A DNA stretch of 40,873 bases from Bdellovibrionaceae bacterium UBA1609 (GTDB taxonomy: Bacteria; Bdellovibrionota; Bdellovibrionia; Bdellovibrionales; UBA1609): the NCBI GenBank assembly GCA_002321895.1, contig DCMZ01000007.1, positions 548 through 41,420 on the forward strand, read 5' to 3'. Numbering within the stretch: the first letter of the stretch is position 1; each line of letters opens with the position of its first letter. The notes under the pieces were generated by a model. The model worked only from the letters and a program-made list of their open reading frames with translations. It was not told the DNA's origin and ran no database searches. This document shows, piece after piece, positions 32,946-40,873 of the stretch. The translations under genes were made by a program, and so were the position numbers.

Positions 32946-34403
32946 TTACTTAGCCACTTCCCAAGTCGAACCATCGGCAGCATCCATCACAGCAATCCCT
33001 AAATCGATGAGCTGATCTCTAATTTCATCGCTAGCCGCAAAGTCTTTATCCGCTCTCGCTTGAGCTCTCTGGGCCACCAGCTTATCAATTTCTTCTCGCT
33101 TAAGACTTTTCTGATCCAACAGCATATCATCTAAAGCTTTTAGAAACTCAGCCGCTGGCTCGGAAAACAACGCCATCACTTCCCCTTGAGAAATGATCCA
33201 ATGATAAAACACTTCGCTAGTGGCAATCATTGCATCATTGGGTTTTCCAGGTCTTCGTACCTGCTTGTTAAATTCCCGAACCACTTCAAACAAAGCCGCA
33301 AAAACTTCAGGTGTTCCAAAATCATCATCCAGCGCATCTTTAATCTTGTCAGACTGCTCATCCAAAAGCTTCTGAAACTTCTCAGGAACGGGCGCTAAAG
33401 CACCACCTTTATCCATATTCGTCTTAGCCAAAGCCAATGCGGAGTAAAACCTAGCTAACGCCTGTATGGCTCGATTCACCGGGTCTTCACTAAAATCTAT
33501 GGTGCTTCGGTAATGTGCCGACAACATCATGTACTTTAAGATTTCACCATTATACTGTTCAAGGAAGCTGCGGCCGGTGCGCACGTTTCCTAGCGACTTG
33601 GACATCTTCTGATTACCAAACTCAAGCATATTGTTGTGCATCCAATACTTAACATACTGGTGACCTGTGCAGCCCTCACTTTGTGCTATTTCGTTTTCAT
33701 GGTGTGGGAAAACCAAATCCAATCCACCACCATGAATATCTAATGTATCTCCCAACAAAGCGCGACTCATAGCTGAACATTCGATGTGCCAACCAGGTCT
33801 TCCATCCGACCAAGGAGACTTCCAACTCGGCTCTCCGTCTTTAGCCTTCTTCCACAACGCAAAGTCGGCCGGGTGCTTTTTGCGAGAATCCACCTCGATG
33901 CGATGTCCTTCTTGCATTTCATCTATTTTCTTATTGGATAGCTTTCCATACTCCTCAAAAGACTGAACCGCATAGTAAACATCGCCATCCACCGCATAGG
34001 CTTTATTGTTTTCAATCAAGCCTTCGATAATCTCTATAATATCCTCCATATGCTCGGACACTTTTGGATTAGCCGTATGAGGACGTAATTTTAAATAGGA
34101 GTAATCTTTCTCGAACTCAGCGATATACTTCTTAGAAATATCCTCTGCAGTCACACCCTCGTCGTTCGCACGATTGATAATTTTATCGTCGACATCCGTA
34201 TAGTTATATACGTACTTTACCGAGTATCCAGACTTCTCAAACCAGTTACGAACCAAATTAAAAAAAATGGCTCCGCGATAATTCCCAATATGCAAAAAGT
34301 CATAAACAGTGGGGCCACAGACATACATTCGCACTTCGCCTTTATGTACGGGTACAAACTCTTCTTTAGAGCGACTTTGCGTATTGTATATCTGTATACT
34401 CAT
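32946..34403 (-). CDS. cysS: Cysteinyl-tRNA synthetase
   Basis: 485 aa, full length. The HIGH motif reads HIGNYRGAIF (about 37) and follows YVCGPTVYDF, whose Cys is a zinc ligand. The other zinc ligands are in HIECSAM and HHENEIAQSEG. KMSKSLGN is the second signature. The C-terminal DALR-like helical region ends with RAQARADKDFAASDEIRDQLIDLGIAVMD. It charges tRNA-Cys. It starts 9 bp after the gltX stop, so the two synthetases form an operon. Confidence 0.97.
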   Translation of the reverse strand: MSIQIYNTQSRSKEEFVPVHKGEVRMYVCGPTVYDFLHIGNYRGAIFFNLVRNWFEKSGYSVKYVYNYTDVDDKIINRANDEGVTAEDISKKYIAEFEKDYSYLKLRPHTANPKVSEHMEDIIEIIEGLIENNKAYAVDGDVYYAVQSFEEYGKLSNKKIDEMQEGHRIEVDSRKKHPADFALWKKAKDGEPSWKSPWSDGRPGWHIECSAMSRALLGDTLDIHGGGLDLVFPHHENEIAQSEGCTGHQYVKYWMHNNMLEFGNQKMSKSLGNVRTGRSFLEQYNGEILKYMMLSAHYRSTIDFSEDPVNRAIQALARFYSALALAKTNMDKGGALAPVPEKFQKLLDEQSDKIKDALDDDFGTPEVFAALFEVVREFNKQVRRPGKPNDAMIATSEVFYHWIISQGEVMALFSEPAAEFLKALDDMLLDQKSLKREEIDKLVAQRAQARADKDFAASDEIRDQLIDLGIAVMDAADGSTWEVAK

Positions 34404-34412
34404 CTTTTTTTC

Positions 34413-35879
34413 CTACTGATTAAGAGCCAACTGGGCTCGTTCAATTAATAAATCTTTTTTCATAAGTGGCACTAAATGCTTCAATTCCGCTCCTTGTGGC
34501 TTGCCAATGACGGCCACTCGAATCGGCATAAACAGGTGTTTTCCTTTCACACCACATTCTGTTTTAACAGCATTTTGAGCTTCGACAAATTGCTCTTCGG
34601 ACAAATAGTCTTCGGCCGCGGCAGCAACAAGAGATTTCCACTTCTCTATAACGGCTTTTGAACTGTCCCATGACAATGCATCAGCAGCTGTATCATCCAC
34701 TTTATAGTTTTTAGCAGAAATTGGTCGAAAAAGTTCCACTGCATCCGCCAATGTTTCCATAGATGTTTTAAATACACTCAATGCACGGTCTTGCCACTGC
34801 GGATCTTCAGGCAATTCTAAGCCCGCTTCGTCCAGAAAAGGTTTTACTCGCGACCACAGTTCAGCATGATCCAATTCCCGCAAATGACTGGCGTTCATCC
34901 ACTTCAACTTCACTTCATCAAATACTGCACTCGCCGGATTCAATCGATCTGTAGAAAACGCCTTTTGCATTTCCTCGGAAGTCATGACCTCTTTTCCTTC
35001 AGGATGACTCCACCCCATCAAAGCAATAAAATTGTTCATCGCCTCGGGCAGATAACCTAACTCTCGATATTGATTACAGCTTGTAGCCCCATGACGCTTA
35101 GACAGCTTTTGCTTATCGGCCCCCAAAATAATAGACAAATGACCAAATTCTGGAACTTCTAAACCTAAGGCTTCATAAACCATCATTTGACGTAAAGTGT
35201 TTGATAAGTGTTCTTCCGCACGGAAAACATGACTGATTTCCATAAGTGCATCATCAATAGCACAGCAAAAATTGTAAACAGGCATTCCGTTTGAACGTAT
35301 CAAAACAAAATCCCCTACCATATCCGAAGGAAACTTCACTTCACCCCGAACTAAATCTTTTAAAACAAATTCGGATTTATCTTTTGGCACTTTAAATCTT
35401 ACAACGGCAGACTCCCCAGAATCCAACTTCTTTTTAGATTCCGCGGGATCCATATCTCGATAGGGACTCTGTACTTGCGGTGGTTTGCCTGCCGCTTTCA
35501 GCTCTTCACGTTGCTTATCGATCTCTTCGTCCGTCATAAAGCAATAGTAAGCCGTACCTGATGCAATCAGCTTTTCCGCATACTCTTTATAGATTTCTAA
35601 TCTCTGCGACTGGCGATAGGGTCCTTTATCTCCCATATCTTCGAGAGTTTCAGGATTCACACCTTCATCCCAATTTAGACCCAGCCATTTAAGATCACCA
35701 ATCTGCATATGCATGGCTTCTTCGGTGGAACGCTCTAAATCCGTATCTTCAATTCTAAGGATAAATTTTCCACCACGATTTTTAGCATACAAAAAATTGT
35801 AGAGAGCAGTTCTCGCTCCTCCAACATGTAGATATCCAGTGGGGCTTGGTGCAAATCTCACGCGCACAGGTCGACTCAT
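34413..35879 (-). CDS. gltX: Glutamyl-tRNA synthetase
   Basis: 488 aa. The N-terminus has FAPSPTGYLHVGGARTALYNFLYA (class I HIGH motif as HVGG) and the second signature is KLSKRHGATS. The order RIEDTDLERSTEEA, YCFMTDEEIDKQREE, PVYNFCCAIDDALMEISHVFRAEEH fits bacterial GluRS. The C-terminal anticodon domain is complete. Whether it is strictly Glu-specific or also charges tRNA-Gln cannot be read here. First gene of the gltX-cysS pair, with AGGAT before the ATG. Confidence 0.97.
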   Translation of the reverse strand: MSRPVRVRFAPSPTGYLHVGGARTALYNFLYAKNRGGKFILRIEDTDLERSTEEAMHMQIGDLKWLGLNWDEGVNPETLEDMGDKGPYRQSQRLEIYKEYAEKLIASGTAYYCFMTDEEIDKQREELKAAGKPPQVQSPYRDMDPAESKKKLDSGESAVVRFKVPKDKSEFVLKDLVRGEVKFPSDMVGDFVLIRSNGMPVYNFCCAIDDALMEISHVFRAEEHLSNTLRQMMVYEALGLEVPEFGHLSIILGADKQKLSKRHGATSCNQYRELGYLPEAMNNFIALMGWSHPEGKEVMTSEEMQKAFSTDRLNPASAVFDEVKLKWMNASHLRELDHAELWSRVKPFLDEAGLELPEDPQWQDRALSVFKTSMETLADAVELFRPISAKNYKVDDTAADALSWDSSKAVIEKWKSLVAAAAEDYLSEEQFVEAQNAVKTECGVKGKHLFMPIRVAVIGKPQGAELKHLVPLMKKDLLIERAQLALNQ

Positions 35880-35948
35880 ATATGATCCTTTCCAAAATCA
35901 CCGACAGATATATCTCAACCCAAGTTCTAGCGCACCCCTTTATTGCGC

Positions 35949-35980
35949 TGCAGCTCCAAAAGGTGCCTGGCACCTTTTGG
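35949..35980. repeat. REP-like palindrome, copy 2
   Basis: Two 12-nt arms CCAAAAGGTGCC (35956-35967) and GGCACCTTTTGG (35969-35980) form a perfect palindrome around a single T. The 20 nt at 35949-35968 are identical to the minus strand of the copy upstream of uvrB. It lies between the carD terminator and gltX. Confidence 0.75.
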
Positions 35981-35984
35981 GCAT

Positions 35985-36015
35985 AAAAAAAGCTCAGACA
36001 CATTGCCTGAGCTTT
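35985..36015 (-). terminator. Rho-independent terminator of carD
   Basis: Arms AAAGCTCAG and CTGAGCTTT form a 9-bp stem with a 9-nt loop, followed on the minus strand by a T run. It ends carD transcription about 40 bp after the stop. Confidence 0.85.
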
Positions 36016-36052
36016 GGACACTAACCGGGTCTGCACCCCTTGATTTCATTCA

Positions 36053-36538
36053 TTACAGCCCGAGGATTCCACCAACTTGCATTTTCTCTAGCTCGTCTCG
36101 GCTGGTGGCCAGAGTTAATTCTTTCAACAACAGCTTTCGAGCTTTACTGAGCATTTCTCGCTCACCATAACTCAAGTCCTTTTCCACCTTTAGTACAAAT
36201 AGGTCTCTAAGCACTTCAGCAATTTCAAAAATAGAACCGGTCTTAATCTTCTCCATGTACTCACGGTAACGACGGTTCCACGTTTGATTGTCCATTTTCA
36301 CTTCTTTTTTTCTTAAAATCTCAATGACTTTTCCAGCCTCTGACTTGGAAATAATAGGTCGCAAACCCGCAGAACTTGCATTGGTTTTAGGAACCATCAA
36401 CTTCATTCCCGTTTCCTCAATGCGAATGACGTAAAACGTCTGCTTTGTTCCCATAATTTCTTTGGTCTCAACGGCAGTGACTTTACCAACGCCATAACCT
36501 GGATATACGGCGTTATCACCGGCTTTAAATTCTACCAT
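36053..36538 (-). CDS. carD: CarD/CdnL-family RNA-polymerase-binding regulator
   Basis: 161 aa. The N-terminal RNAP-interacting Tudor-like domain (about 1-65) reads FKAGDNAVYPGYGVGKVTAVETKEIMGTKQTFYVIRIEETGMKLMVPKTNASSAGLRP. The helical C-terminal DNA-binding domain contains TWNRRYREYMEKIKTGSIFEIAEVLRDLF and LSYGEREMLSKARKLLLKEL. CarD/CdnL binds the RNA polymerase beta subunit and stabilises open complexes at promoters such as those of rRNA. The length and order match CdnL; there is no HMGA-like tail as in Myxococcus CarD itself. It is a single-gene unit with its own promoter and terminator. Confidence 0.94.
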   Translation of the reverse strand: MVEFKAGDNAVYPGYGVGKVTAVETKEIMGTKQTFYVIRIEETGMKLMVPKTNASSAGLRPIISKSEAGKVIEILRKKEVKMDNQTWNRRYREYMEKIKTGSIFEIAEVLRDLFVLKVEKDLSYGEREMLSKARKLLLKELTLATSRDELEKMQVGGILGL

Positions 36539-36802
36539 GTACTACGACCTCCGACTTACAAACTGTTCACCCACTGAACTGTTTAATACTGGCTATTTTA
36601 TAATCATCTAGCGCATTGTTTATATAACACCTTTGACACGATAAATCAAAATTAATGCCTTCGAACTCATCTCCTGAAAGGAATTCACCAGTTCCCTGAA
36701 ATTTATAAACTCAATTCGGGAAATAAATATAGGGTCTATGGTCAACCTCTAGAATTAATGAACCAGAAAATACTGTTGAAAGATTAGATATCCGCAGGCC
36801 GT
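36539..36802. other. carD upstream / protease downstream intergenic region
   Basis: About 265 bp between the carD start and the terminator of the protease gene. Apart from the candidate carD promoter at 36621-36649 I see nothing coding or repeated in it. It is AT-rich. Confidence 0.5.
36621..36649 (-). promoter_or_regulatory. Candidate sigma-70 promoter of carD
   Basis: On the minus strand TTGATT (36649-36644) is followed after 17 bp by TATATA (36626-36621), which extends into TATAAA two bases on. It is about 80 bp upstream of the carD start. Confidence 0.6.
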
Positions 36803-36830
36803 AAAAAAGGCCCCCTATAGGAGCCCTTTT
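36803..36830 (-). terminator. Rho-independent terminator of the S8 protease gene
   Basis: On the minus strand AAAAGGGCTCC and GGGGGCCTTTT form an 11-bp stem with one mismatch and one G-T pair around TATA, followed by T residues. It begins about 25 bp after the protease stop. Confidence 0.8.
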
Positions 36831-36853
36831 CTGAAAATATTTCATAAATCTTG

Positions 36854-38992
36854 TTACTGAACTTGGGTAACAATAACAGAGTACGGCACAGCACCGCTCT
36901 TTGTTACCGGAAGAGAGGCACCTTTAACCGTTACTGTTAAAGTCTCTCCAGCAAATCCTGTCACGAGTACTTGCTCATGATTGTTCACTGAATCGCTTCC
37001 ATTCAAAGTGCGATCGCCAGCACTCACCGACAAATCTAAATCATTTACAAGAGACTTAGCTGCCGAAGGAGATCCCGGAGCATCTGTATAGATCAATGTC
37101 ACCTTTACAGATTCTGCGTCGCCCACCTGGATAGAGTAGGATTTTTCTTCGCCATCAGCCACTCCATCCACTTCATCAATGAGTGTCAGGTAACGGGCAT
37201 CATCAACCACATTGGCCATGTCCACTCGCCCATAACCTTCATCATTGTTAGGTGCAGGCTGAAGGATTTCTTGGCCTACATCTCTAAAACCAAATTGACC
37301 AGGAAACATATCTGTAGCGGTATTCATCAAAATACCTTTAATTAAAGCAGCTGAAGGATTCTCAATACCACGTACTTGACGCAAGTATTGACGAGTTACC
37401 GCGGCGGCACCTGCTACAAGAGGCGTAGACATACTTGTTCCACCGGAGAAACAGTAGTCTTCATTGAAGCGACCCCACAACTCACTGGAACCATCTATCG
37501 AGGAGCACAAGCTTACAATGTTTGTTCCTGGAGCAACCACTTCAGGCTTAAGCCTACTATCATCTGTAGGACCACGAGAAGAGAACACAGCCAATCCCTC
37601 TGCATTGTTAGAAAATCGATCGGATGCTAAAGGCTCAGCATCCCAAACTCCGGGCTTCATTTCTGAGGCCGTCATTTGAAGTCCACCTTCCATCATAATA
37701 TTTTCAGAGGCTCCAACGGTAAGAACATTCTTTGCCGTTCCAGGAGAACCAATCGAATTCGGATCAACACGCCCATCTTCGTCAGCATCTTTCCCGCTGT
37801 TACCAGCAGCAAAAAGAATTAACATATCAGGAGTGTCCCACATGTACTCGTCAGTCATTTGGGCCATGTTATCGTAGTTTCCGAAAACAACACCATTACC
37901 CCATGAGTTCGTGTGAATACGTGCACCCTCTTCATAAGCTTTTCTATAGAGCTTCTTTAGTTCAGGTGGAACAGAAAGATTTTGTAAAAGCGGCGACCAC
38001 ATTCCCTGAGCCAACATGGATGCGTCATAAGCTCCACCTTTAATTTGCCCATGAGAAGAAGCTCCACTACCCATTACAGAACCAGCAACATGTGTCCCAT
38101 GTCCCATTGGGTCCTTCCAAGAGTTCGCAAATAGGCCATAAACCTGCCCACCAATCACACCTTCGAAATCCGAATGAATGTCGTTAACATCGCCAGAGTC
38201 TAGACCTGTGTCGGCCATCGCTACAGACTCACCTTCTCCAGTCAAATTTCTATCCCATGCAGATTCGAAATTCATAATTGTCGTACCGGATTCATGACCT
38301 GATAAATTGTCTATACTACCAACGAAATCAGTCACCTCAACTTCACCAGAAGTTTCTTCGGCATCATCTTCATTTTCATTAAGAGGTAAAACCATAGTTT
38401 GCGGTTCGTGATAGGGTTGAATCCATTCAATTCCATCGACCTTTGCAAACTCCTGAACCGATCCTAATCGAGCTTCGATGACCATATATTTGCCATCTTT
38501 CCATAGCATTTCAGCGCCTTCGAGCTGATCCGCAACGGTGGACAGCAGTCCTTCTTGAGTTACACTAACGAGCATCTTCATGGATTGATTTTGCGTAAAA
38601 ACGTTCTGCGGAGGAAAGCTTTCATCGATTTTTAATGGTGCGATGAATGGCACAACCGCTTGCACTCCAGCATTGGATTGAAGTTGTGAAAGATTTGATT
38701 CTTCGTTCAACTTCACAAGGTAAGCATCATTTGGAATGTATCTTAAGATGGTTCCTTTAGCTTCCAGCCAAGACTTATCTTGAGCACTGATTTTTTGTTT
38801 AAACTGAACCACAAAGTGTGTGGTTTCTTCTCCGATATTACCACTGAGTTGACTCAATCCGTGCATGGTTGATTCAGCCGTGGCGGTATTGATGTTGGCA
38901 TTTTTAAATAGAAGTCGATCCCCAGCTTCAGCTACAAAGCTACTCAATACGACTGCTAAAAAAACTCCATTCAACTTAGAACTTTTTGACAT
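36854..38992 (-). CDS. Secreted subtilisin-like (S8) serine protease with long propeptide
   Basis: 712 aa from the ATG at 38992, chosen because AAGGAGGGG precedes it and a signal peptide begins there (MSKSSKLNGVFLAVVLSSFVAEA); an upstream frame extension to 39076 is not supported. The propeptide (about 24-235) seems to hold two similar inhibitor-like modules. The catalytic triad is Asp261 (AMADTGLD), His298 (GHGTHVAGS) and Ser520 (GGTSMSTP), with oxyanion Asn398 (AAGNSG). The C-terminal beta-sandwich (about 605-712) has LIYTDAPGSPSAAKSLVNDLDL and NNHEQV, as in KP-43-like proteases. All catalytic residues are present. It is secreted and probably degrades external protein; use on prey is inference from the proposed host. 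Confidence 0.94.
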   Translation of the reverse strand: MSKSSKLNGVFLAVVLSSFVAEAGDRLLFKNANINTATAESTMHGLSQLSGNIGEETTHFVVQFKQKISAQDKSWLEAKGTILRYIPNDAYLVKLNEESNLSQLQSNAGVQAVVPFIAPLKIDESFPPQNVFTQNQSMKMLVSVTQEGLLSTVADQLEGAEMLWKDGKYMVIEARLGSVQEFAKVDGIEWIQPYHEPQTMVLPLNENEDDAEETSGEVEVTDFVGSIDNLSGHESGTTIMNFESAWDRNLTGEGESVAMADTGLDSGDVNDIHSDFEGVIGGQVYGLFANSWKDPMGHGTHVAGSVMGSGASSHGQIKGGAYDASMLAQGMWSPLLQNLSVPPELKKLYRKAYEEGARIHTNSWGNGVVFGNYDNMAQMTDEYMWDTPDMLILFAAGNSGKDADEDGRVDPNSIGSPGTAKNVLTVGASENIMMEGGLQMTASEMKPGVWDAEPLASDRFSNNAEGLAVFSSRGPTDDSRLKPEVVAPGTNIVSLCSSIDGSSELWGRFNEDYCFSGGTSMSTPLVAGAAAVTRQYLRQVRGIENPSAALIKGILMNTATDMFPGQFGFRDVGQEILQPAPNNDEGYGRVDMANVVDDARYLTLIDEVDGVADGEEKSYSIQVGDAESVKVTLIYTDAPGSPSAAKSLVNDLDLSVSAGDRTLNGSDSVNNHEQVLVTGFAGETLTVTVKGASLPVTKSGAVPYSVIVTQVQ

Positions 38993-39339
38993 CCATCCCC
39001 TCCTTGATCTCGGCAAAGAGTGAATCACGTCATGTTCCAAACACAAAGTAAAAAATTCAGGGTCCCCCCTAAACACCCTATGGATACTGGGTTTTCAGAG
39101 AGACATATCTCTCTATTGCTGTTTTTTTAGAACAGCTCCTTGGGCCACTTTGCCACGGTGTGCGCTCCAAAATGGAACTGTAGCTTAATCAAAGGGCTAT
39201 AGGGGCTAAAAAAAGAAGAAGGGGCCATTAAGCCCCTTTCCATTTGTAAGATTCTGACAAGTTTATACTTATTGATACTATAAGTATTTTTCATTCCTTT
39301 TACCGCTCCGCAACAGCAGGCCGGGATTCTGAAAAGGCA
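38993..39339. other. Protease upstream region with two small inverted repeats
   Basis: The region holds AGAGAGA (39097-39103) / TCTCTCT (39108-39114) and GCTGTT (39118-39123) / AACAGC (39131-39136), plus the terminator of the next minus-strand gene. The two dyads lie about 105-145 bp upstream of the protease start and could be operator sites; no consensus was recognised. Confidence 0.45.
39219..39238 (-). terminator. Rho-independent terminator of the small secreted-protein gene
   Basis: Arms AAGGGGC and GCCCCTT form a 7-bp GC-rich stem with a 6-nt loop, followed on the minus strand by TTCTTC and a T run (39216 downward). Confidence 0.75.
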
Positions 39340-39630
39340 TTATTGCCCGTTATTCAGCTGGGCCTCTAATTGATTCACTCGGCTCTCTAATCGATCAATG
39401 GCATTTAATAGAATACGCACTGTACCGTCGTCGGCAAGATTTCTATAGCGATAATAACTGCAGTTGTAACCGGAACCATTACGAACTGGAGTCCAAGACT
39501 CACAAGTTTTAACTGATGGTAAATAAACACTCTCCGCTTGATAAAAGATTTCTGAAGATTCCGTAGCTTCGGCTTCAACAAAATAGGAAATTCCAAAACA
39601 AATGAGTGTCGTAACAATTAAAGAACGCAT
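39340..39630 (-). CDS. Small secreted protein with C-terminal coiled coil
   Basis: 96 aa. A signal peptide (MRSLIVTTLICFGISYFVEA) is followed by about 75 mature residues with two Cys (KTCESW, YNCSYY), likely a disulfide, and a C-terminal heptad-like helix (VRILLNAIDRLESRVNQLEAQL). The size and layout suit a periplasmic or extracellular oligomer. No family was recognised. CGGGGG lies before the ATG. It has its own terminator and lies just downstream of recG on the same strand. Confidence 0.7.
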   Translation of the reverse strand: MRSLIVTTLICFGISYFVEAEATESSEIFYQAESVYLPSVKTCESWTPVRNGSGYNCSYYRYRNLADDGTVRILLNAIDRLESRVNQLEAQLNNGQ

Positions 39631-39681
39631 ATATCCCCCGATATAGAATTAGATGATGGGGAAACGTTAGCTAGAAAAAAC

Positions 39682-40873
39682 TCATCCCACAAGTTGTTTT
39701 CTTTTTCGATCAAATTCGGAAGCGAGCACCTTATGCTCTTCTAACTTCAAGAGAGGGTCCTTTTGAACCAACTGAAAAGCCGCCTTCCTGGCCAGCTGCA
39801 AGGTGGCCATATCACGTACAAGATTGGCCATTTTAAATCCGGTCAATCCAGATTGTCGAGTTCCTAAAAATTGACCGGGTCCGCGCAACTCTAAATCCGC
39901 CTCAGAAATTTTAAAACCATCAGCAGTACTTTCCATAATCTCTGCGCGAAAGCGAGCCTCATCAGAAAGTGCGTAACTGAGCATAAGAACACAATAAGAT
40001 TTATGTTCACCTCGCCCCACCCTCCCGCGCAACTGATGAAGTTGAGACAAACCAAATCTTTCAGCATGCTCAATCAACATAAGATTAGCATTGGGAACAT
40101 CAACTCCCACTTCGATGACGGTCGTAGAGACCAATACATCAAACTCATGATCTCGAAAACACCGCATCACTTGATCTTTTTCATCCGCTTTCATCTTTCC
40201 ATGCAACAGGGCAAACCGTATATCTGGAAATTGAGCGACTAGTTTTTCATACTCTTCTGTAGCATTCTTTAAATCAATTTTTTCAGACTCTTCCACTAAC
40301 GGATATACAACATAAGCTTGTCGACCTTTAGCCACCTGCTCCTGCAAAAAACCCAGTACTTTTTCCCGCTTATTTTCAAACACTTTTCGGGTCACTATGG
40401 GCTGCCTTCCTTTTGGAAGCTCATCAATGATGGAAACATCCAAATCTCCATAGACCGTCATAGCTAGTGTTCTTGGGATAGGTGTAGCTGTCATAACTAA
40501 AAAGTGAGGACTCTCCCCCTTTTTCATAAGCTTTGCCCTTTGCTCCACTCCAAACCGATGCTGCTCATCTATAATCACTAAACCCAGTTGATTAAAATGA
40601 ACCGCATCTTGAATCACTGCATGGGTTCCAACCACTAGGCGGGCCTGCCCCATCTGAACCCTCTCAAGCACCTCTCGCTTTTCTTTGGCGCGTAATTGCC
40701 CGCTAATAAAAGCCACCTCAATACCTAATGGTTCAAAAATCTTTCTAGCATTTTTAAAATGCTGTTCAGCAAGTATCTCGGTGGGAGCCATAATGCAGGC
40801 TTGATAGCCATGTTCAATCGCTACCGATGCAGACAATAGAGCCACCATAGTTTTTCCACTTCCCACATCTCCT
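39682..40873 (-). CDS. recG: ATP-dependent DNA helicase RecG, C-terminal part (cut by window edge)
   Basis: The frame is open from the window edge; the first readable codons give GDVGSGKT, the RecG Walker A, so the wedge domain and part of helicase domain 1 are missing, not absent from the gene. Visible motifs: MAPTEILAEQHF, VVGTHAVIQDAVHF, LVIIDEQHRFGVEQRAKL, MTATPIPRTLAMTVYGDLDVS, LLHGKMKADEKDQVM, VLVSTTVIEVGVDVPNANLMLIEHAERFGLSQLHQLRGRVGRG and FKISEADLELRGPGQFLGTRQSG. RecG remodels stalled replication forks and Holliday junctions. The C-terminus is normal. Confidence 0.96.
   Translation of the reverse strand, partial: GDVGSGKTMVALLSASVAIEHGYQACIMAPTEILAEQHFKNARKIFEPLGIEVAFISGQLRAKEKREVLERVQMGQARLVVGTHAVIQDAVHFNQLGLVIIDEQHRFGVEQRAKLMKKGESPHFLVMTATPIPRTLAMTVYGDLDVSIIDELPKGRQPIVTRKVFENKREKVLGFLQEQVAKGRQAYVVYPLVEESEKIDLKNATEEYEKLVAQFPDIRFALLHGKMKADEKDQVMRCFRDHEFDVLVSTTVIEVGVDVPNANLMLIEHAERFGLSQLHQLRGRVGRGEHKSYCVLMLSYALSDEARFRAEIMESTADGFKISEADLELRGPGQFLGTRQSGLTGFKMANLVRDMATLQLARKAAFQLVQKDPLLKLEEHKVLASEFDRKRKQLVG

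Overview
The window looks like a piece of a Bdellovibrionota-type (Bdellovibrio-like) chromosome. That assignment is inference. It rests on moderate GC, many secreted or lipid-anchored proteins with no recognisable family, a secreted subtilisin-like protease, a CarD/CdnL regulator, two sequences that resemble sigma-28 (FliA) promoters in front of very small genes, and several MotA/MotB-, BlaR1- and NfeD-type envelope modules. There are no tRNA or rRNA genes, no CRISPR array and no transposase.

Layout. 1-1347 (minus, cut by the left edge): a secreted protein with two Ig-like domains followed by at least ten Cys-containing repeats. 1618-8395 (plus): a tightly coupled six-gene operon, which is the most system-like locus here. 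It encodes a polytopic protein with a possible degenerate M48-like segment, a MotA/TolQ-like channel protein, a MotB-like peptidoglycan-binding stator protein, two Cys-rich exported proteins, and an alpha-oxoamine-synthase homologue that has lost several active-site residues. 8603-10074 (plus): a YceI protein and a two-CxxCH lipoprotein, translationally coupled. 12084-10128 (minus): a BlaI-type repressor and a BlaR1-like M56 protease whose external sensor domain is a lytic-transglycosylase domain, with a BlaI-like operator upstream. 14634-12216 (minus): a Xer-type recombinase and a ComM/YifB ATPase. 16969-14740 (minus): three consecutive lipoproteins of unknown function. 21183-17379 (minus): an operon of a small unknown protein, NfeD protease, slipin and a SpoIID-domain protein. 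Near its two ends lie a 27-codon membrane ORF and a 73-aa zinc-ribbon gene, each behind a sigma-28-like promoter.

23600-21642 uvrC; 23911-25494 a SulP transporter; 26298-25624 a GNAT-like protein; 26771-29805 two large secreted proteins of unknown function; 31868-29814 uvrB; 32332-32859 a membrane-anchored protein; 35879-32946 gltX-cysS; 36538-36053 carD; 38992-36854 a secreted S8 protease; 39630-39340 a small secreted protein; and the C-terminal part of recG cut by the right edge. Intergenic DNA holds rho-independent terminators, two copies of a 20-bp REP-like repeat (one inside a perfect palindrome), a 23-bp inverted repeat, and a pair of hairpins with different stems but identical 12-nt loops.

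The strongest candidates for something not well described are: (1) the six-gene MotAB-like operon with a probable pseudo-alpha-oxoamine synthase; (2) the BlaI/M56-transglycosylase pair, which looks like a one-piece peptidoglycan sensor; and (3) the twin identical-loop hairpins upstream of 32332. Family calls were made by reading motifs in the translated sequence. No database search was run.
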